A stretch of DNA of 64,000 bases, from NCBI RefSeq assembly GCF_963678635.1, contig NC_087069.1, forward strand, positions 40,292,831-40,356,830. Direction: 5' to 3'. The DNA is from Symsagittifera roscoffensis. Its lineage: Eukaryota; Xenacoelomorpha; Acoela; Convolutidae. The notes below the pieces were generated by a model. That model saw only the letters and a program-made list of their open reading frames with translations, had not been told where the DNA came from and made no database searches. Position numbers and translations under genes: made by a program. Shown here piece by piece: positions 10,798 to 21,136 of the stretch; the first letter of the stretch is position 1, and every line of letters begins with the position of its first letter.

Positions 10798-11617
10798 ATT
10801 ATACTCCTTTACAGGACTCAAAAATATCCAAAACAACTCCGATGACAAACAAAATCAAAACAGTGATATGAAAAAATTCTACCACAAGAACAAAAAGAAA
10901 AATCTCCCCTTAGAAAATCATCACGAATTCGAAATCAGCCATGAAAAGAGTATAAAACATTCATTCTACAATCTAAACTATCAAAGAAAGTTGAATTCCA
11001 GAAACCACTTTAAAATTAATTAACATTTTCACCTCTTGAAAGATCTTTTTATAAACCGAACATTATCTCAAATTTCATGCCGAAAAGCAATTGAGCAAAT
11101 TAGTTCAAATTCAGCCAATAAGAACTTTTTCCGAAACATCACCTCACTTTTGACTCGACTTTTTTAGCCGACAAACAATCACCATCAAGCGAATCTCTAA
11201 CTATAATTAAAAAACCTCCAGGTCGAAAATAAGCAAACCGCTAAACATTGACACCTGAAATAAACAAAAATTGCCGAAATCCAACCCATTTATTAAATAA
11301 CCAATGAATAATCCAACCAGACTCAAACTCGAGTTTGGCCTCAGTAAAAAAATATTTCGGCGGAACAAATCATTTCTTCGAATACTTCTTTCTCGAACAG
11401 TCAACAATATTCGAAACATTATTTCAAACTTCTTTTCAATCCTATCAAAGTTTTTCAAACTTGTATAATCTTAATATCCAATACCCTTGAAATCTTCATC
11501 CCCCTCATTATAATTTTTTGCATTTTTTTCATCATTACTCCCTAATCCTATCCTACATTAGTTTTTCCAAATTACTTGACCACCTCCTCATGAACGATAT
11601 TTCAAATAACTACCTAA
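10798..11617 (+). other. Post-integrase spacer of the retroelement
   Basis: A-rich, G-poor sequence without a convincing frame. From 11192 it is the second copy of the region duplicated at 6083. Lys/Asn-rich short frames around 10800-11000 may be the tail of the integrase ORF. Confidence 0.4.
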
Positions 11618-12389
11618 ATGTTCCAACATCTATTCAGTAGAACAGATGTTTTTCTTCTTTTTATAATACTTCTCCCCTTTCTGACATCCCTCATAGTGAC
11701 AGTATGCAAATGTATAAAAAAGGCTATCATAATCTTCGCATTAGCAACGATAACTTTAATCCATTACATTGAAGAATATTACCGTAAACATAAAATTTTA
11801 TCGTAACTTACCAATTTTTCAAAACTTTTCCAAAATTTCTAATCAACAACCCCCCACACCAGTCCCTACCAACAACATCCCAGGAACCTCCGACAACACC
11901 AACAAATAGCCAAACAAATAAATACCAATCATCAACACGCATCTCTTTTCAAATTAATCCATATACATTTGAAGAAAGACACGCTCGACTGTCCGAACCA
12001 CAAGAACCAGTAATTCGCCAAGCATCGCTAAGCGAACCACAAAACAAACCAATATGTACTATATACCCCCCTCTAAAACAAGATCCTAATAGAGCAAGAC
12101 ACCAAAGTGAAAATCAGAACACGCTCGAAATAAACAGACAAATTAGACATTCAAGACGAAATAGGAATTTGCAAACACCAAGAGTTCAATTCAACATACC
12201 TCAGTCACCAACAACAAATCCTATAGACCTTTCCAGTAGTACAATTCAAAGTACTCCCCAGACCCCATCATAACCAAACACATCAAACATCCCATCAGAT
12301 TATTTAGGTTCAACCCCTACATCTGAACAAATCAGAGAAAATCCTTTTAACCCCCCAGCTACTACAGAACATCTCCCATATTGGATGAC
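11192..12389 (+). repeat. Duplicate of the post-integrase region (copy 2 of 2)
   Basis: Matches 6083-7423. It includes the intact version of the small membrane ORF (11618-11806) and a Pro/Asn-rich frame (about 11950-12389) that carries an extra stretch absent from the other copy (around 12180-12270). Here the match runs on into the downstream ORF, so this copy shows the original order. Confidence 0.65.
11618..11806 (+). CDS. Small protein with two predicted membrane segments, retroelement accessory ORF
   Basis: A 62-codon ORF after integrase and before the Pro-rich/envelope region. It has two hydrophobic stretches (about residues 11-27 and 34-48) separated by the polar turn CKCIKK, and a basic C-terminal tail (YYRKHKILS). 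The same frame is recognisable in the other copy at 6742-6903, where the start codon is lost. Position and hydrophobicity fit a small membrane accessory protein or a leader for the envelope. I know of no matching family. Confidence 0.4.
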   Translation: MFQHLFSRTDVFLLFIILLPFLTSLIVTVCKCIKKAIIIFALATITLIHYIEEYYRKHKILS

Positions 12390-13005
12390 ACAAGCTTTTA
12401 CTCAAAGTGAACCAAATTTAAAACATGATCCAATAGACGTTTCATCTGACACAACTTTGTCATTACCAGAACCTCTTTCCCTCCCTTCAACCCATTCTTT
12501 CACTCAATTCTCACAAACACCATATCCTCCAAATTTTCCTACAAATCTCGACGCTGGATATAGAGAAAATTCAACCAATAACATACATCTACCATTATAT
12601 TGGAACACATTCGTAGCACTCCCTCCGTTATTTGTGCATCATCACCAAAGTAACAGAATACACATCAGGCCACTAAACAGATTACAATATCGACAAGATA
12701 TCCACATAGATATACAAGAACATAACATACAAACACTTACACAGGATAGTCTGACACTAAAATTGGAAATCACAGTAAAACTAAATAAAATCATTCACCA
12801 TTCCTTATTCGTAGCCCCCCCCCCCCCCAATATAACAGCTCAATCTTTACCTCCCCCATTTATAACCACAGAAATCATCTACAAATACGATAGATGCACG
12901 AAACAGACAATTGGATATAAAACTTGTTTTAAAATCCATACTCAGGACTATCATACGCATATATCTTCTAAAGATACTAATTTTCCAAACCCTTCTTTTT
13001 CCTAA
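12385..13005 (+). CDS. Pro/Ser/Thr/His-rich retroelement ORF, possibly N-terminal envelope or structural protein
   Basis: A 206-codon frame continuing from the duplicated Pro/Asn-rich region. The first ~80 residues are Pro/Ser/Thr-rich (LSLPEPLSLPSTHSFTQF). Then comes a more structured part with FVALPPLFVHHHQSN and alternating Ile/His/Asp, a run of 10 C bases at about 12818-12827, and Cys residues near the end (YDRCTKQTIGYKTC). The position just upstream of the Cys-containing envelope-like region suggests it was the start of the same protein. Assignment is by context only. Confidence 0.4.
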   Translation: MTQAFTQSEPNLKHDPIDVSSDTTLSLPEPLSLPSTHSFTQFSQTPYPPNFPTNLDAGYRENSTNNIHLPLYWNTFVALPPLFVHHHQSNRIHIRPLNRLQYRQDIHIDIQEHNIQTLTQDSLTLKLEITVKLNKIIHHSLFVAPPPPNITAQSLPPPFITTEIIYKYDRCTKQTIGYKTCFKIHTQDYHTHISSKDTNFPNPSFS

Positions 13006-15060
13006 TTTTTTGAAATCCGATCATAATAATCCTTCCCCACGAACAGGACCCCAGGATATACTAGTCACACACTATGACTGTGAAGAAAATGAACAAAAAA
13101 CATTACATAAATAAGCAAAAAACTAAGTAACTTAATGGGAATCCGAATCACAACCAATCGAAAAACCAAGTATAATAGCTACACTTTACTCAAAAGCACG
13201 AGCTACAACACTAACAGGATACAAATTCACAGCGACATTTCCCGAAAAGAAAGTACTTTGTTCCCAAGTCTCAAACGGAAATAAAAATAGACTAGATCAT
13301 GAAACTTTTTACCGAAGTGATAACGAAAGACTTTTATATCTCAGCCCTGACAATTGTAAAAATGGACCTGAACGATTAAAAATCACAAACAGCTCAACAC
13401 AGGCACAAACACAAAAGTAGTAAAGTTTCAGGTTTTTTCCAGACGCAGCACATCAAGCTGAACTTGAAAGATACAAAGGTCATATAAAACTAGATAACAA
13501 ATTTCCATTCCACGGAGCACGTGGAAGGTTAACTTACGATCTCCATGATAAAAATTGAAAACCACACATTGGAATAAACAACCGCTCAAATTGCAAAGCA
13601 GACACTAAAAATAAAGGGTACCAAGAAATAATGTTTTTGGCTGGAAAATACAGAGATTTAACAGATGACACTATAATTTATCAAAGAATCAGACTCCATT
13701 GCATAAACGACGAAGGATTTTGCGATCCTACTACACGCGCACAAGCAACAATCGTTTGGTTCCCCGAAGATACCTGTAACATTTCAAGTAGCAAAAATAC
13801 ACGCTAGAATGATAAAATTTCACCAAAAAAATTTCAAAGAATCAATCCCGTTTGTAGATAAAGACCCTGACTAACTAAGACATAGTAATTATAAATTTAG
13901 AAACATCCATAATATAGAAAATAAATTAACACGTTTCCTAATATGCCCAGAAACGGAACTAGCTTGTAAGTACACCAAAACCACTTTACAAAACACAAAA
14001 CACAATATTCAGAAATTCTTGTCGAATACGAAGACAGTTTCGACATGAATACAGAAAAAGAAAACTACACCCAATGGCTATATCTCACTCAACCACTGAC
14101 AAAAACTCACATGTCCCAGTAAAATTTTAAAAGAACAGAGGAAGAATTGGTGGAAAATTAAAACCACAAGACACAGACAGTACACGTTTACAAGAACTAT
14201 CACTAATGAACAACACTCGTTTTGGCGCAATTCACTATGACATACACCTAGACAAGAAATTAGACTGTACAATTATTAGAATTTTTCAAGAAATGTCTTT
14301 AACAGAACTTGAAATCTTACATCAATTATGCCAATTTGAAAGAACACAAATTCTACAATCACTAGCACCAGCAAAACTCAAAATCCCTTATGCAGGATAT
14401 TTACTATTCGGTAACAGATCAAATTTTATTGAATACGAAGGAAACACACTATGGTATTACACTTGTACCAAAAAAGTTCCCTATACCTTTTTGAAGACAA
14501 AAGATGCTAAAGAAGAATCCCTATATACTAAAAAAATTAAAGTAAATTTTGTTGATACACTCTCTAGGAACTTATTTTTGGGATACAGCAGTCCCATCTG
14601 GATCAGAAAACAGCCACAATGTAGTACAGTTAAGCCCTGACAAAGATTGATACTACCTTCTCACACCATACCCTACACTTATGCAGCCACCAAAACAATT
14701 TTTACCAGAAAGCCTTAAAGTTATTGCCCGCAACCCAAAAATCGATTTACAATCGATCGGCATATAGTCTAAATCCGACATTCGACACCATATACGTTCA
14801 CAAGAATTTCAAGAATTAATCATAAAATTGGACACTATACAAAGACATTCCATAGATCAAAACCTACGCAAACTTGCAGAAACAGCAGGCTTTTCAGACA
14901 TCTACGCACAAGACTACAGCGGATATTTTACAGATATAAAAGATTACATTTACCTAAATTGTGGAAAATACAGACCAAAAGATATATCACCAATAAAAAT
15001 TTTTAGCTTCGTAAATTTGAAAAACGAACTTCTTGCCTTTCTAGGAGGGCACTAATACAT
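13006..15060 (+). pseudogene. Envelope-like glycoprotein remnant of the retroelement
   Basis: Several broken frames read as an ectodomain. There are spaced cysteines around 13250-13370 and at 13690-13800 (LHCINDEGFCDPTTRAQ, then an EDTC motif). A 144-codon ORF (14206-14640) holds an ELEILHQLCQFERTQ segment followed by AGYLLFGNRSNF and a second Cys. A 75-codon ORF (14828-15055) follows. This pattern (CxxER..I, then a hydrophobic-Gly-Asn-Arg-Ser block) resembles the third ORF of envelope-bearing invertebrate LTR elements, as far as I recall that family. Multiple stops and frameshifts make it non-functional. Confidence 0.5.
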
Positions 15061-16130
15061 CTTAGAAAGATTGACTATAATATACGCAATGTTTAATTTT
15101 CTTGGATTTCTTTTTTCTCTTCTAAAAGGAAGCTACAATACATGCGCAATTCATTCATAAGACTATATATAATCATAAATTTTATAACCTCTCTCAAAAT
15201 ACACCTTATGAACTCTAACCTAGCACTGAGGAGCACAACGTCATTAAAGCACTTGAATTGCTTTGGCCATTTCTTCAGACTAAATACATCATCCGTTTGG
15301 TAGCTAAATTACTAACATCATCAAAGATCATCCACGAAGTTTTCCCGAACGGAGTCTTCACCAACGAATAGGTAATATGAATTAAATAATTTACTAATAA
15401 ACCTGAAAAGAACTAAATGTTCTTTATAAATGTTTTCCCTTTTTCTATATTTTTCACAAGCACGATCATCAATCATCTACAAAAAAGAAAAACGAAACAA
15501 AAAACAGAGATTTTTTTTCTGGAACCATAAATTTTTATAAACCAATTCAATAAATGAAGCAATAAAAATTTCCCATACAAAGCAATAAATTAATATCAAA
15601 CTTTTTCCCCCATGCTGTAAATATTTTTACAATTGAAATCAAAATTAAAATTTCAAACCCCAAATCAAGCAAAGAAAATTAATAATTTCAAAGTAGTAAG
15701 TTATTAAAAATTGTCTATAAGTTGAAGCAGTTCAAACCTTTTCAAAGACGCTTCTTTATAAGTTTAAATATTCACTCGCCCACAATTTCTATCCACAATC
15801 GCACAGCTCGCCCACGAAGAATTGTTTAAAATAATGAATTTGAGTTTAACTTTCACTGATAACAACTCTAACCAGTTTGAACACGTTTCAAATTTTTCTT
15901 TAACCCGGTTAGAAAGGAACTATATAATAGTCCAAACTAACCAACGCAAGCTTACTAAACACCGCAAACCACAACTTAACAGTGTGACTAAGGAAAGAAA
16001 ACCCACAGTACCCAAACTGGATTAACACCAGCTTAGAACTGGATAAATTATTCTTTTGTAGTATACTTTTAAGTCTGAACACAAAAGAATAAAACACTGA
16101 AAAAAACGAAAGACAAACCCAAAATTAACA
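15061..16130 (+). other. A/T-rich stretch after the envelope-like region
   Basis: A hydrophobic frame just after 15080 (NFLGFLFSLL) might be the envelope membrane anchor. Beyond that I see no gene: runs of A and T, and one 67-codon ORF (15822-16025) of unremarkable composition. No LTR pair could be matched here by eye. Confidence 0.3.
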
Positions 16131-17500
16131 ATTTGATTTTTGAGAAAAAAACACAACCTAGACAAAAAAGGTAAAAACCAGTAATGAAAAGGCATGAATA
16201 CAGCACCGCAATTACAAAACCTAAGCCATAACCATCCCCAATCCATAGTAGCAAGAAATTTCGGAAATATAGCTCTGACAAACCTTATTTCTTCAAGATC
16301 TAACTATCCACAAAGCCCAATTCAACACATCATAACCCAACAACCTAAAAAAGAAGACACATACGAACAAATTGTTTAATAAACCACATATCACTAATTT
16401 TCGTTCTCAGAACAACCATCTTTTCAGCCCACAATGAGCCGCCAAGTTGGATCACTCCACCGCTCAATTTCCTACCCAGCCAACCTTCAAAGCAACCTCC
16501 CTATCATCCCTTTTTTTCTTTCCCCCCACCTCAGTTGCCTCATGATAACACTTCATCCAGCATGGATTCAGACACTAATTCAAACACCACCCTATATAAT
16601 ACTATTTCCCAACTCGATGACTCCGTCTTGAAACCCCCGACGAATTTGATAACTCCGAACCCAGCCCACCTATATTTTCCCAACCTCCCTTTCAACCTCT
16701 CCATTGCCAATCAAAATTGAACCCTTTCCACTCCCTCTTCTATTTCCAACGTAGCACCCCAATTTTTCCCTTAACTAGTGACCTTTCCGACAACAAAGCT
16801 CTATACATACGCAAATATCTCACGAGATTGAAAATTTAATCACACAGCAACAACAATTACAGCACCCTCAAACACTAACTATTCACCAACTCTCACAATC
16901 TATATCATCAAATCCATCATACCTAACTCCCTCGTCAACCCCATCCTCAGTACAAACAGAGCCTACCGTACCTTTAAAAGAAAATTCCCCAACACTCCAT
17001 TTCCCTCTAACCCAGGAACATCCAAAACATTTGTTTCTCATCCCCTCCACACTAACACCAAAGAATTTCTCCAAATATGTTTACTTTTTTTCCCCAGTAC
17101 ACATAATTTCTTTCAGATCCCAATGACGAAACCTCAAATTATGTAAATGAGCTTGTGTTTTACCCTACACTTTCATGGTCATCATACTATCACTTTACTA
17201 ATCCACTATCATTAACATTACATAAGACCCCTCATGACAACGAACAAGGCAGCACTCAATACAAGTAATCACTCATCAAATTCACCGCATCAAAAACTAA
17301 CGAATATTCTATCGACCACTATAATCATAACATCATAAGACCTAACAAAGACATTTACCTAAATGACTACAAATATGCTAACCCACAACTAACCGAAAAT
17401 TTTTTTAGAACACTATATGTTTTCACCCTCAACACCTTAGACAAAAAGGTAAAAACCAGTAATAAAAAAGGCATGAAAATTGAACACAAACAGGACCCTC
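16131..17500 (+). pseudogene. Further decayed retroelement fragment, Pro/Ser/Thr/Asn-rich
   Basis: Same A/C-rich, G-poor composition as the elements to the left. Short frames are rich in Pro, Ser, Thr and Asn (e.g. 16535-16720, NLPFNLSIANQN), comparable with the Pro-rich ORF at 12.4 kb. A ~38-bp direct repeat (GACAAAAAAGGTAAAAACC and following) is present at about 16160-16198 and 17441-17479, so the interval may be bounded by a duplicated segment. No intact protein. Confidence 0.35.
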
Positions 17501-18238
17501 CATAAAAGAGAGCATACAATTATACCCTCACTACTGGCCTAACCCACCAAAGAGGACGACCTGAGCATGCTCTGTAGCCGGCCGCACCCACCGTGCTACA
17601 TCCACGCTTTGTGACCCACAACTCTATTTTTGACGAGTGTTACTCAAGTGTGAGTAGCTCTTGAAAATAACCGAACTAAACAATAGCGCTTTTGCGATAA
17701 AAACTAATACAAGACCATGACTAAAAACAAAATTAACAAAGATTTGTAAATTTAAATAATACAATGCAGTATATAGATAACATACAGCCCAAATACGAGC
17801 AGCAATGAACCTGACAACCCAATCACACTCCAACTAAGGAATGGCAAAACATACCTGACATGCTGCCTACAGTCACTACACTCAACGGATTTAAAGTACG
17901 ACTTGACATTGCAGCAAAGAAAACTCATTGCATCCGAACGAGGGCCTTCTCGATGTTCAAGTATACGTACAGATCCAAGTCACCAGGCACTGCATCCAAA
18001 GTCGAACTACATGCCATTCCCGAACGAGAATGAGAATAGCAATGTTCCTATCAACCAGATAACACTCATCACAACTGATCGGAAATCATGATACGATCTC
18101 CCGAAACGATCGTGATGACAACTCTTCTTCCAAACCAGAAAAAAGAATATGCTCGCAACCTGTAAAGAAAAACACCATCATCTATCCTCCACTACAATAG
18201 ATCACTGAAGAACTAAAAATCTCTAAACCCCGGATGGG
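17501..18238 (+). other. No identified gene
   Basis: A transition out of the A/C-rich retroelement tract. A 62-codon ORF (17903-18091) has mixed composition (Ser, Asn, Pro, Arg) but no recognised domain and no splice context I can support. A short GC-rich patch lies at about 17570-17600. Confidence 0.3.
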
Positions 18239-18616
18239 TGGAACCAGATCTAAACTAGTATTTATCATTGGTTGTTATTATGATATTTTATCTCTATAAA
18301 AAATTGAATACTAACCAATCATACTCCATCAAACTAACAACCCACTTATTTGTAAGTGTTGAAACTACTTGTAGTATCAACACCAGAACAATTTGAATTA
18401 AACTTAGAATACAGTTGTTCTCATTCTGGAACTAACTCGCATAAACCTGTGTACACTAGATCTATTGAGACTATCAGATAAAAGAGTAGTATTAAGATCG
18501 GTATAAGACTTAGAAGTTGCACGAATTTATCCGGCCGAAAATAAGATAGCGTGACGAGCAGACGGTTTACTTTATCTGAAATTACTCTATGAGTGTAGTA
18601 CTTCATACATAACTCA
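18239..18616 (+). mobile_element. Solo LTR-like element, copy 1
   Basis: Begins TGGAACC and ends AACTCA (TG...CA). It is alignable along its whole length with 21137-21546, with shared blocks CTAACAACCCACTTATTTGT and AGAAGTTGCACGAATT and a common GATAGCGTGACGAGCAGACG. No target duplication is visible at this copy (TGGG left, GTTT right). Confidence 0.65.
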
Positions 18617-19097
18617 GTTTTTTATCAACAACTCGCATGCGGTTCGGAATTTTCTTGGGAAAAAGAGAGCTTTCATAGGGTTTTAATGAGAGCTCTAAAA
18701 ACCATTCTCTTTGCCCTATAAAACTCGAAATGAGTTTCATAAGATTTTTGAAAATACGCTACCTCTTCTTTGATCAACTTTCTGCGCATGCCATTGTTGA
18801 TAATATCTAGCTATGTCTAATAGAAACAGCAAAAGCTCGTAAGTAAGGGTTGCTATAATATATTGAGAAAAAAAACAATTGTTTTTCAAAACAAGAAAAA
18901 GCATGTATCTGCAAAATTAGCAAACTATGTATAACTACATGACTATGTGACTAAAAGAACAGTCAATCAGTTAGTTGCTTTTGAAAACAAATATATTTGT
19001 TTCATGAATACAGTTCAATTAAATACATGTCATATATAGACACTTCGTTTCATTGATTATATAGTTTTATAGTTTGTGCCTGGTTACACATAAACAG
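18617..19097 (+). other. No identified gene
   Basis: AT-rich unique-looking sequence between an LTR and an inverted-repeat element. No ORF of note. Confidence 0.3.
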
Positions 19098-19240
19098 CCC
19101 GTACCGAACTTTTTGGCCATAATCATATCTGATCATTGTAAAATCATGCAAAATTCATGTCTGTAACAGATATGCAGCATGTCTATATTCGGCATGCACA
19201 TACCTGCATCAGACCTGCATCAGGTGTGCTAACTGAAGAT

Positions 19241-19408
19241 ATGCTCACACCTGCAGCATGCATGATCATGCCTGAACTGAACATGCTCACACCTGCAGGA
19301 TGCATGATCATACCTGAACTAAACATGCTCACACCTGCAGGATACATGATCATACCTGAACTAAACATGCTCACACCTGCAGGATACATGACCATGCCTG
19401 AACCGAAT
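19241..19408. repeat. Four 42-bp tandem repeats
   Basis: The unit contains ATGCTCACACCTGCAG, a TGATCA palindrome and CCTGAAC. Four near-identical copies lie in a row, and because 42 is divisible by three the array stays open on both strands. Short palindromes (CTGCAG, GCATGC, TGATCA) recur every unit. Looser copies of the motif lie at about 20325-20400 inside the same element. Confidence 0.75.
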
Positions 19409-19725
19409 ATGCTCAAATCGTTATCTTCAGTATTATAAGATAATTAAAGAAATGGTTAAATTGTAACAACATCATAAACTCAGCTTGATAATGTGACACT
19501 TTACTTCAAATTTTAAGTTTTTTTTTCAGATTTTTTTTGACATTGGTGAAGTTTTTTGTTGAAAATTTACTGTAGCGGTTAGATGCATCTTTCTTTAATT
19601 GCCAGCAGGGAGTCGTTGGTAGCGGGGCGTGTGGATACTTTTCTCTGTTTCCTGTCAACATAAGCTAATTGTTAGTCAAAAATTCATCACTTTAAATAAA
19701 TGCTTAACAAATAAAACTAGACAAA

Positions 19726-20037
19726 AATCATGCGTTAAAAAGTAGTCGCATATTTGTTGTTAATTTATTCAATGAGATTAGTAGTATCAACCAATCAAAT
19801 CTTTTTAATTTATTCGCAATTATTGTGGCTACTGGTTTGCGAAAATTTAAAGATTTTTATGTTCCAATCAAATTTTGCAAAAATCATGCGCTAAAAAGTA
19901 GTCGCACATTTGTTGTTAATTTATTCAATAAGATCATCAGTATCAACCAATCAAATCTTTTTAATTTATTCGCAATTATTGCGGCTACTGGTTCGCGAAA
20001 ATTGAAGGGTTATTGGCCAAAAAATTTTGTGACGAAT
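19726..20037. repeat. 156-bp tandem duplication
   Basis: The block from ATCATGCGTTAAAAAGTAGT through CTACTGGTTTGCGAAAAT is repeated 156 bp downstream with a handful of substitutions (GTGGCTACTGG versus GCGGCTACTGG). Both units lie inside the 1.4-kb inverted-repeat element. Confidence 0.75.
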
Positions 20038-20528
20038 TGCTTCAATTCAATGCTTTATAGTTCAAACCGGGGATTCTTAGTTTTTTCGACTATCCCTCCC
20101 GTTGACCCCCTGAAATTAACCTGAAGTCCTCTTTTTTGGGATGTAGATGCGACATAATTTTCTTCATTTGAAGATATTTGACTCGAGGAGGTAAATTTGG
20201 ATAAGCTCATTTCAAACAAAATCTGAAAAAGTGAAATTTTTAACAAGAAAGACCAATTAGTCAAGATAAGAAGTAATGTATAAATAAATATGAATTTGTC
20301 AAGTTTTCAGTCAGTCGTTATCATGTCTGCGACAGGCATGAACATGTTTCACTCAGGTCTGATCATGTAAGATCCAGGTATGACCACGTCTGTAGAAAAA
20401 TACGCATGCTCACTTGTGAACAGCCCTGCATAATGGGGGAACAGTCCTGAGAATATTCTCTCCCCTGCTAAATGGATGATCAGCCGTGAAATGGCACAAA
20501 AAGTTCAGTACGGGAGAGTTTTATCAAA

Positions 20529-21136
20529 ATGTCTTGGTTACAGCCGGCAAGAGATGCAGTCGCGGAAATCAAAAATTCGAAAACGGAATCTGCTTCCTTG
20601 CAAGGCTTTCTGAATTTGTCTGACTTTTATGTTAAAAATGACAGCAATTTGGACACTGAATTCTGCAAGGAGATGGTTCGCTTGAATTTCATTGGGTTAA
20701 TCACATCTGCTGACAAATTAAATGCAAATCCAGTTAAAAAGATTTCTTCGAGAATGCTTTTCAACATGAGTGGCGAAAGTATGGAGATTTGCAAAGATAT
20801 TTTAGATAAAAAGTTTCATCTTCAGCTTGTAAAAGCTCTGAAAAGCGTGTCTGTAGCGGACGCCAATCGATATCATCTGAACGAAGAAGTTCATGGTGTA
20901 ATTGAAAGAACGTTGGGAACTTTATTCAATGTTCTCGAGAAAATCCCCGAATCACGAGCAACCATTCGCAAAACCGGGATATACGAAACTCTGATTGAAT
21001 TCCTTGATTTATTGGACTCATCGCTAAAGTATGCTGTCATTCTCCCCTTGCCTTATCTTATTGATTGGAGTTGCAAGCAAAACAATCAGGTGCTTAGAAA
21101 CAGTAAATCAAACATAGGTTTTTTGTTAAATGATAT
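20529..21136 (+). CDS. ARM-TIR gene exon 1, part upstream of the LTR
   Basis: Starts ATG 20529 (MSWLQPARDAVAEIKNS) and codes about 202 residues of Leu/Ile-rich helices, e.g. VHGVIERTLGTLFNVLEKI and IYETLIEFLDLLDSSLKYA. It stops making sense at 21137, where the LTR begins; four codons further in is TGA. If translated alone it would give a truncated protein of 205 residues without TIR. The upstream neighbour is the inverted-repeat element ending at 20514. Confidence 0.7.

Larger units (their letters stand above)
19098..20514. mobile_element. 1.4-kb element with terminal inverted repeats, upstream of the ARM-TIR gene
   Basis: The left end CCCGTACCGAACTTTTTGG is matched by the right end read in reverse, CCCGTACTGAACTTTTTG. 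Similarity continues inwards for about 40 bases (CCAT..., CTGATCAT). There is no transposase ORF. The interior holds four 42-bp tandem units and a 156-bp tandem duplication, so it looks like a non-autonomous DNA element. No convincing target-site duplication flanks it. The right end lies 14 nt before the ATG at 20529, so the element would supply the gene's promoter or 5' UTR. Confidence 0.55.

Noticed and set aside
16022-16281. Overlapping hydrophobic minus-strand frames that look like membrane proteins
   Set aside because: They are the complement of an A/C-rich strand, which always reads as Phe/Leu/Val/Gly-rich; no conservation between element copies.
17903-18091. 62-codon ORF as a host exon
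   Set aside because: No domain, no consensus splice pair and no conserved neighbour; not enough support.
19241-19408. CRISPR-like repeat array
   Set aside because: Units are contiguous without unique spacers and the context is eukaryotic; it is a plain tandem repeat.
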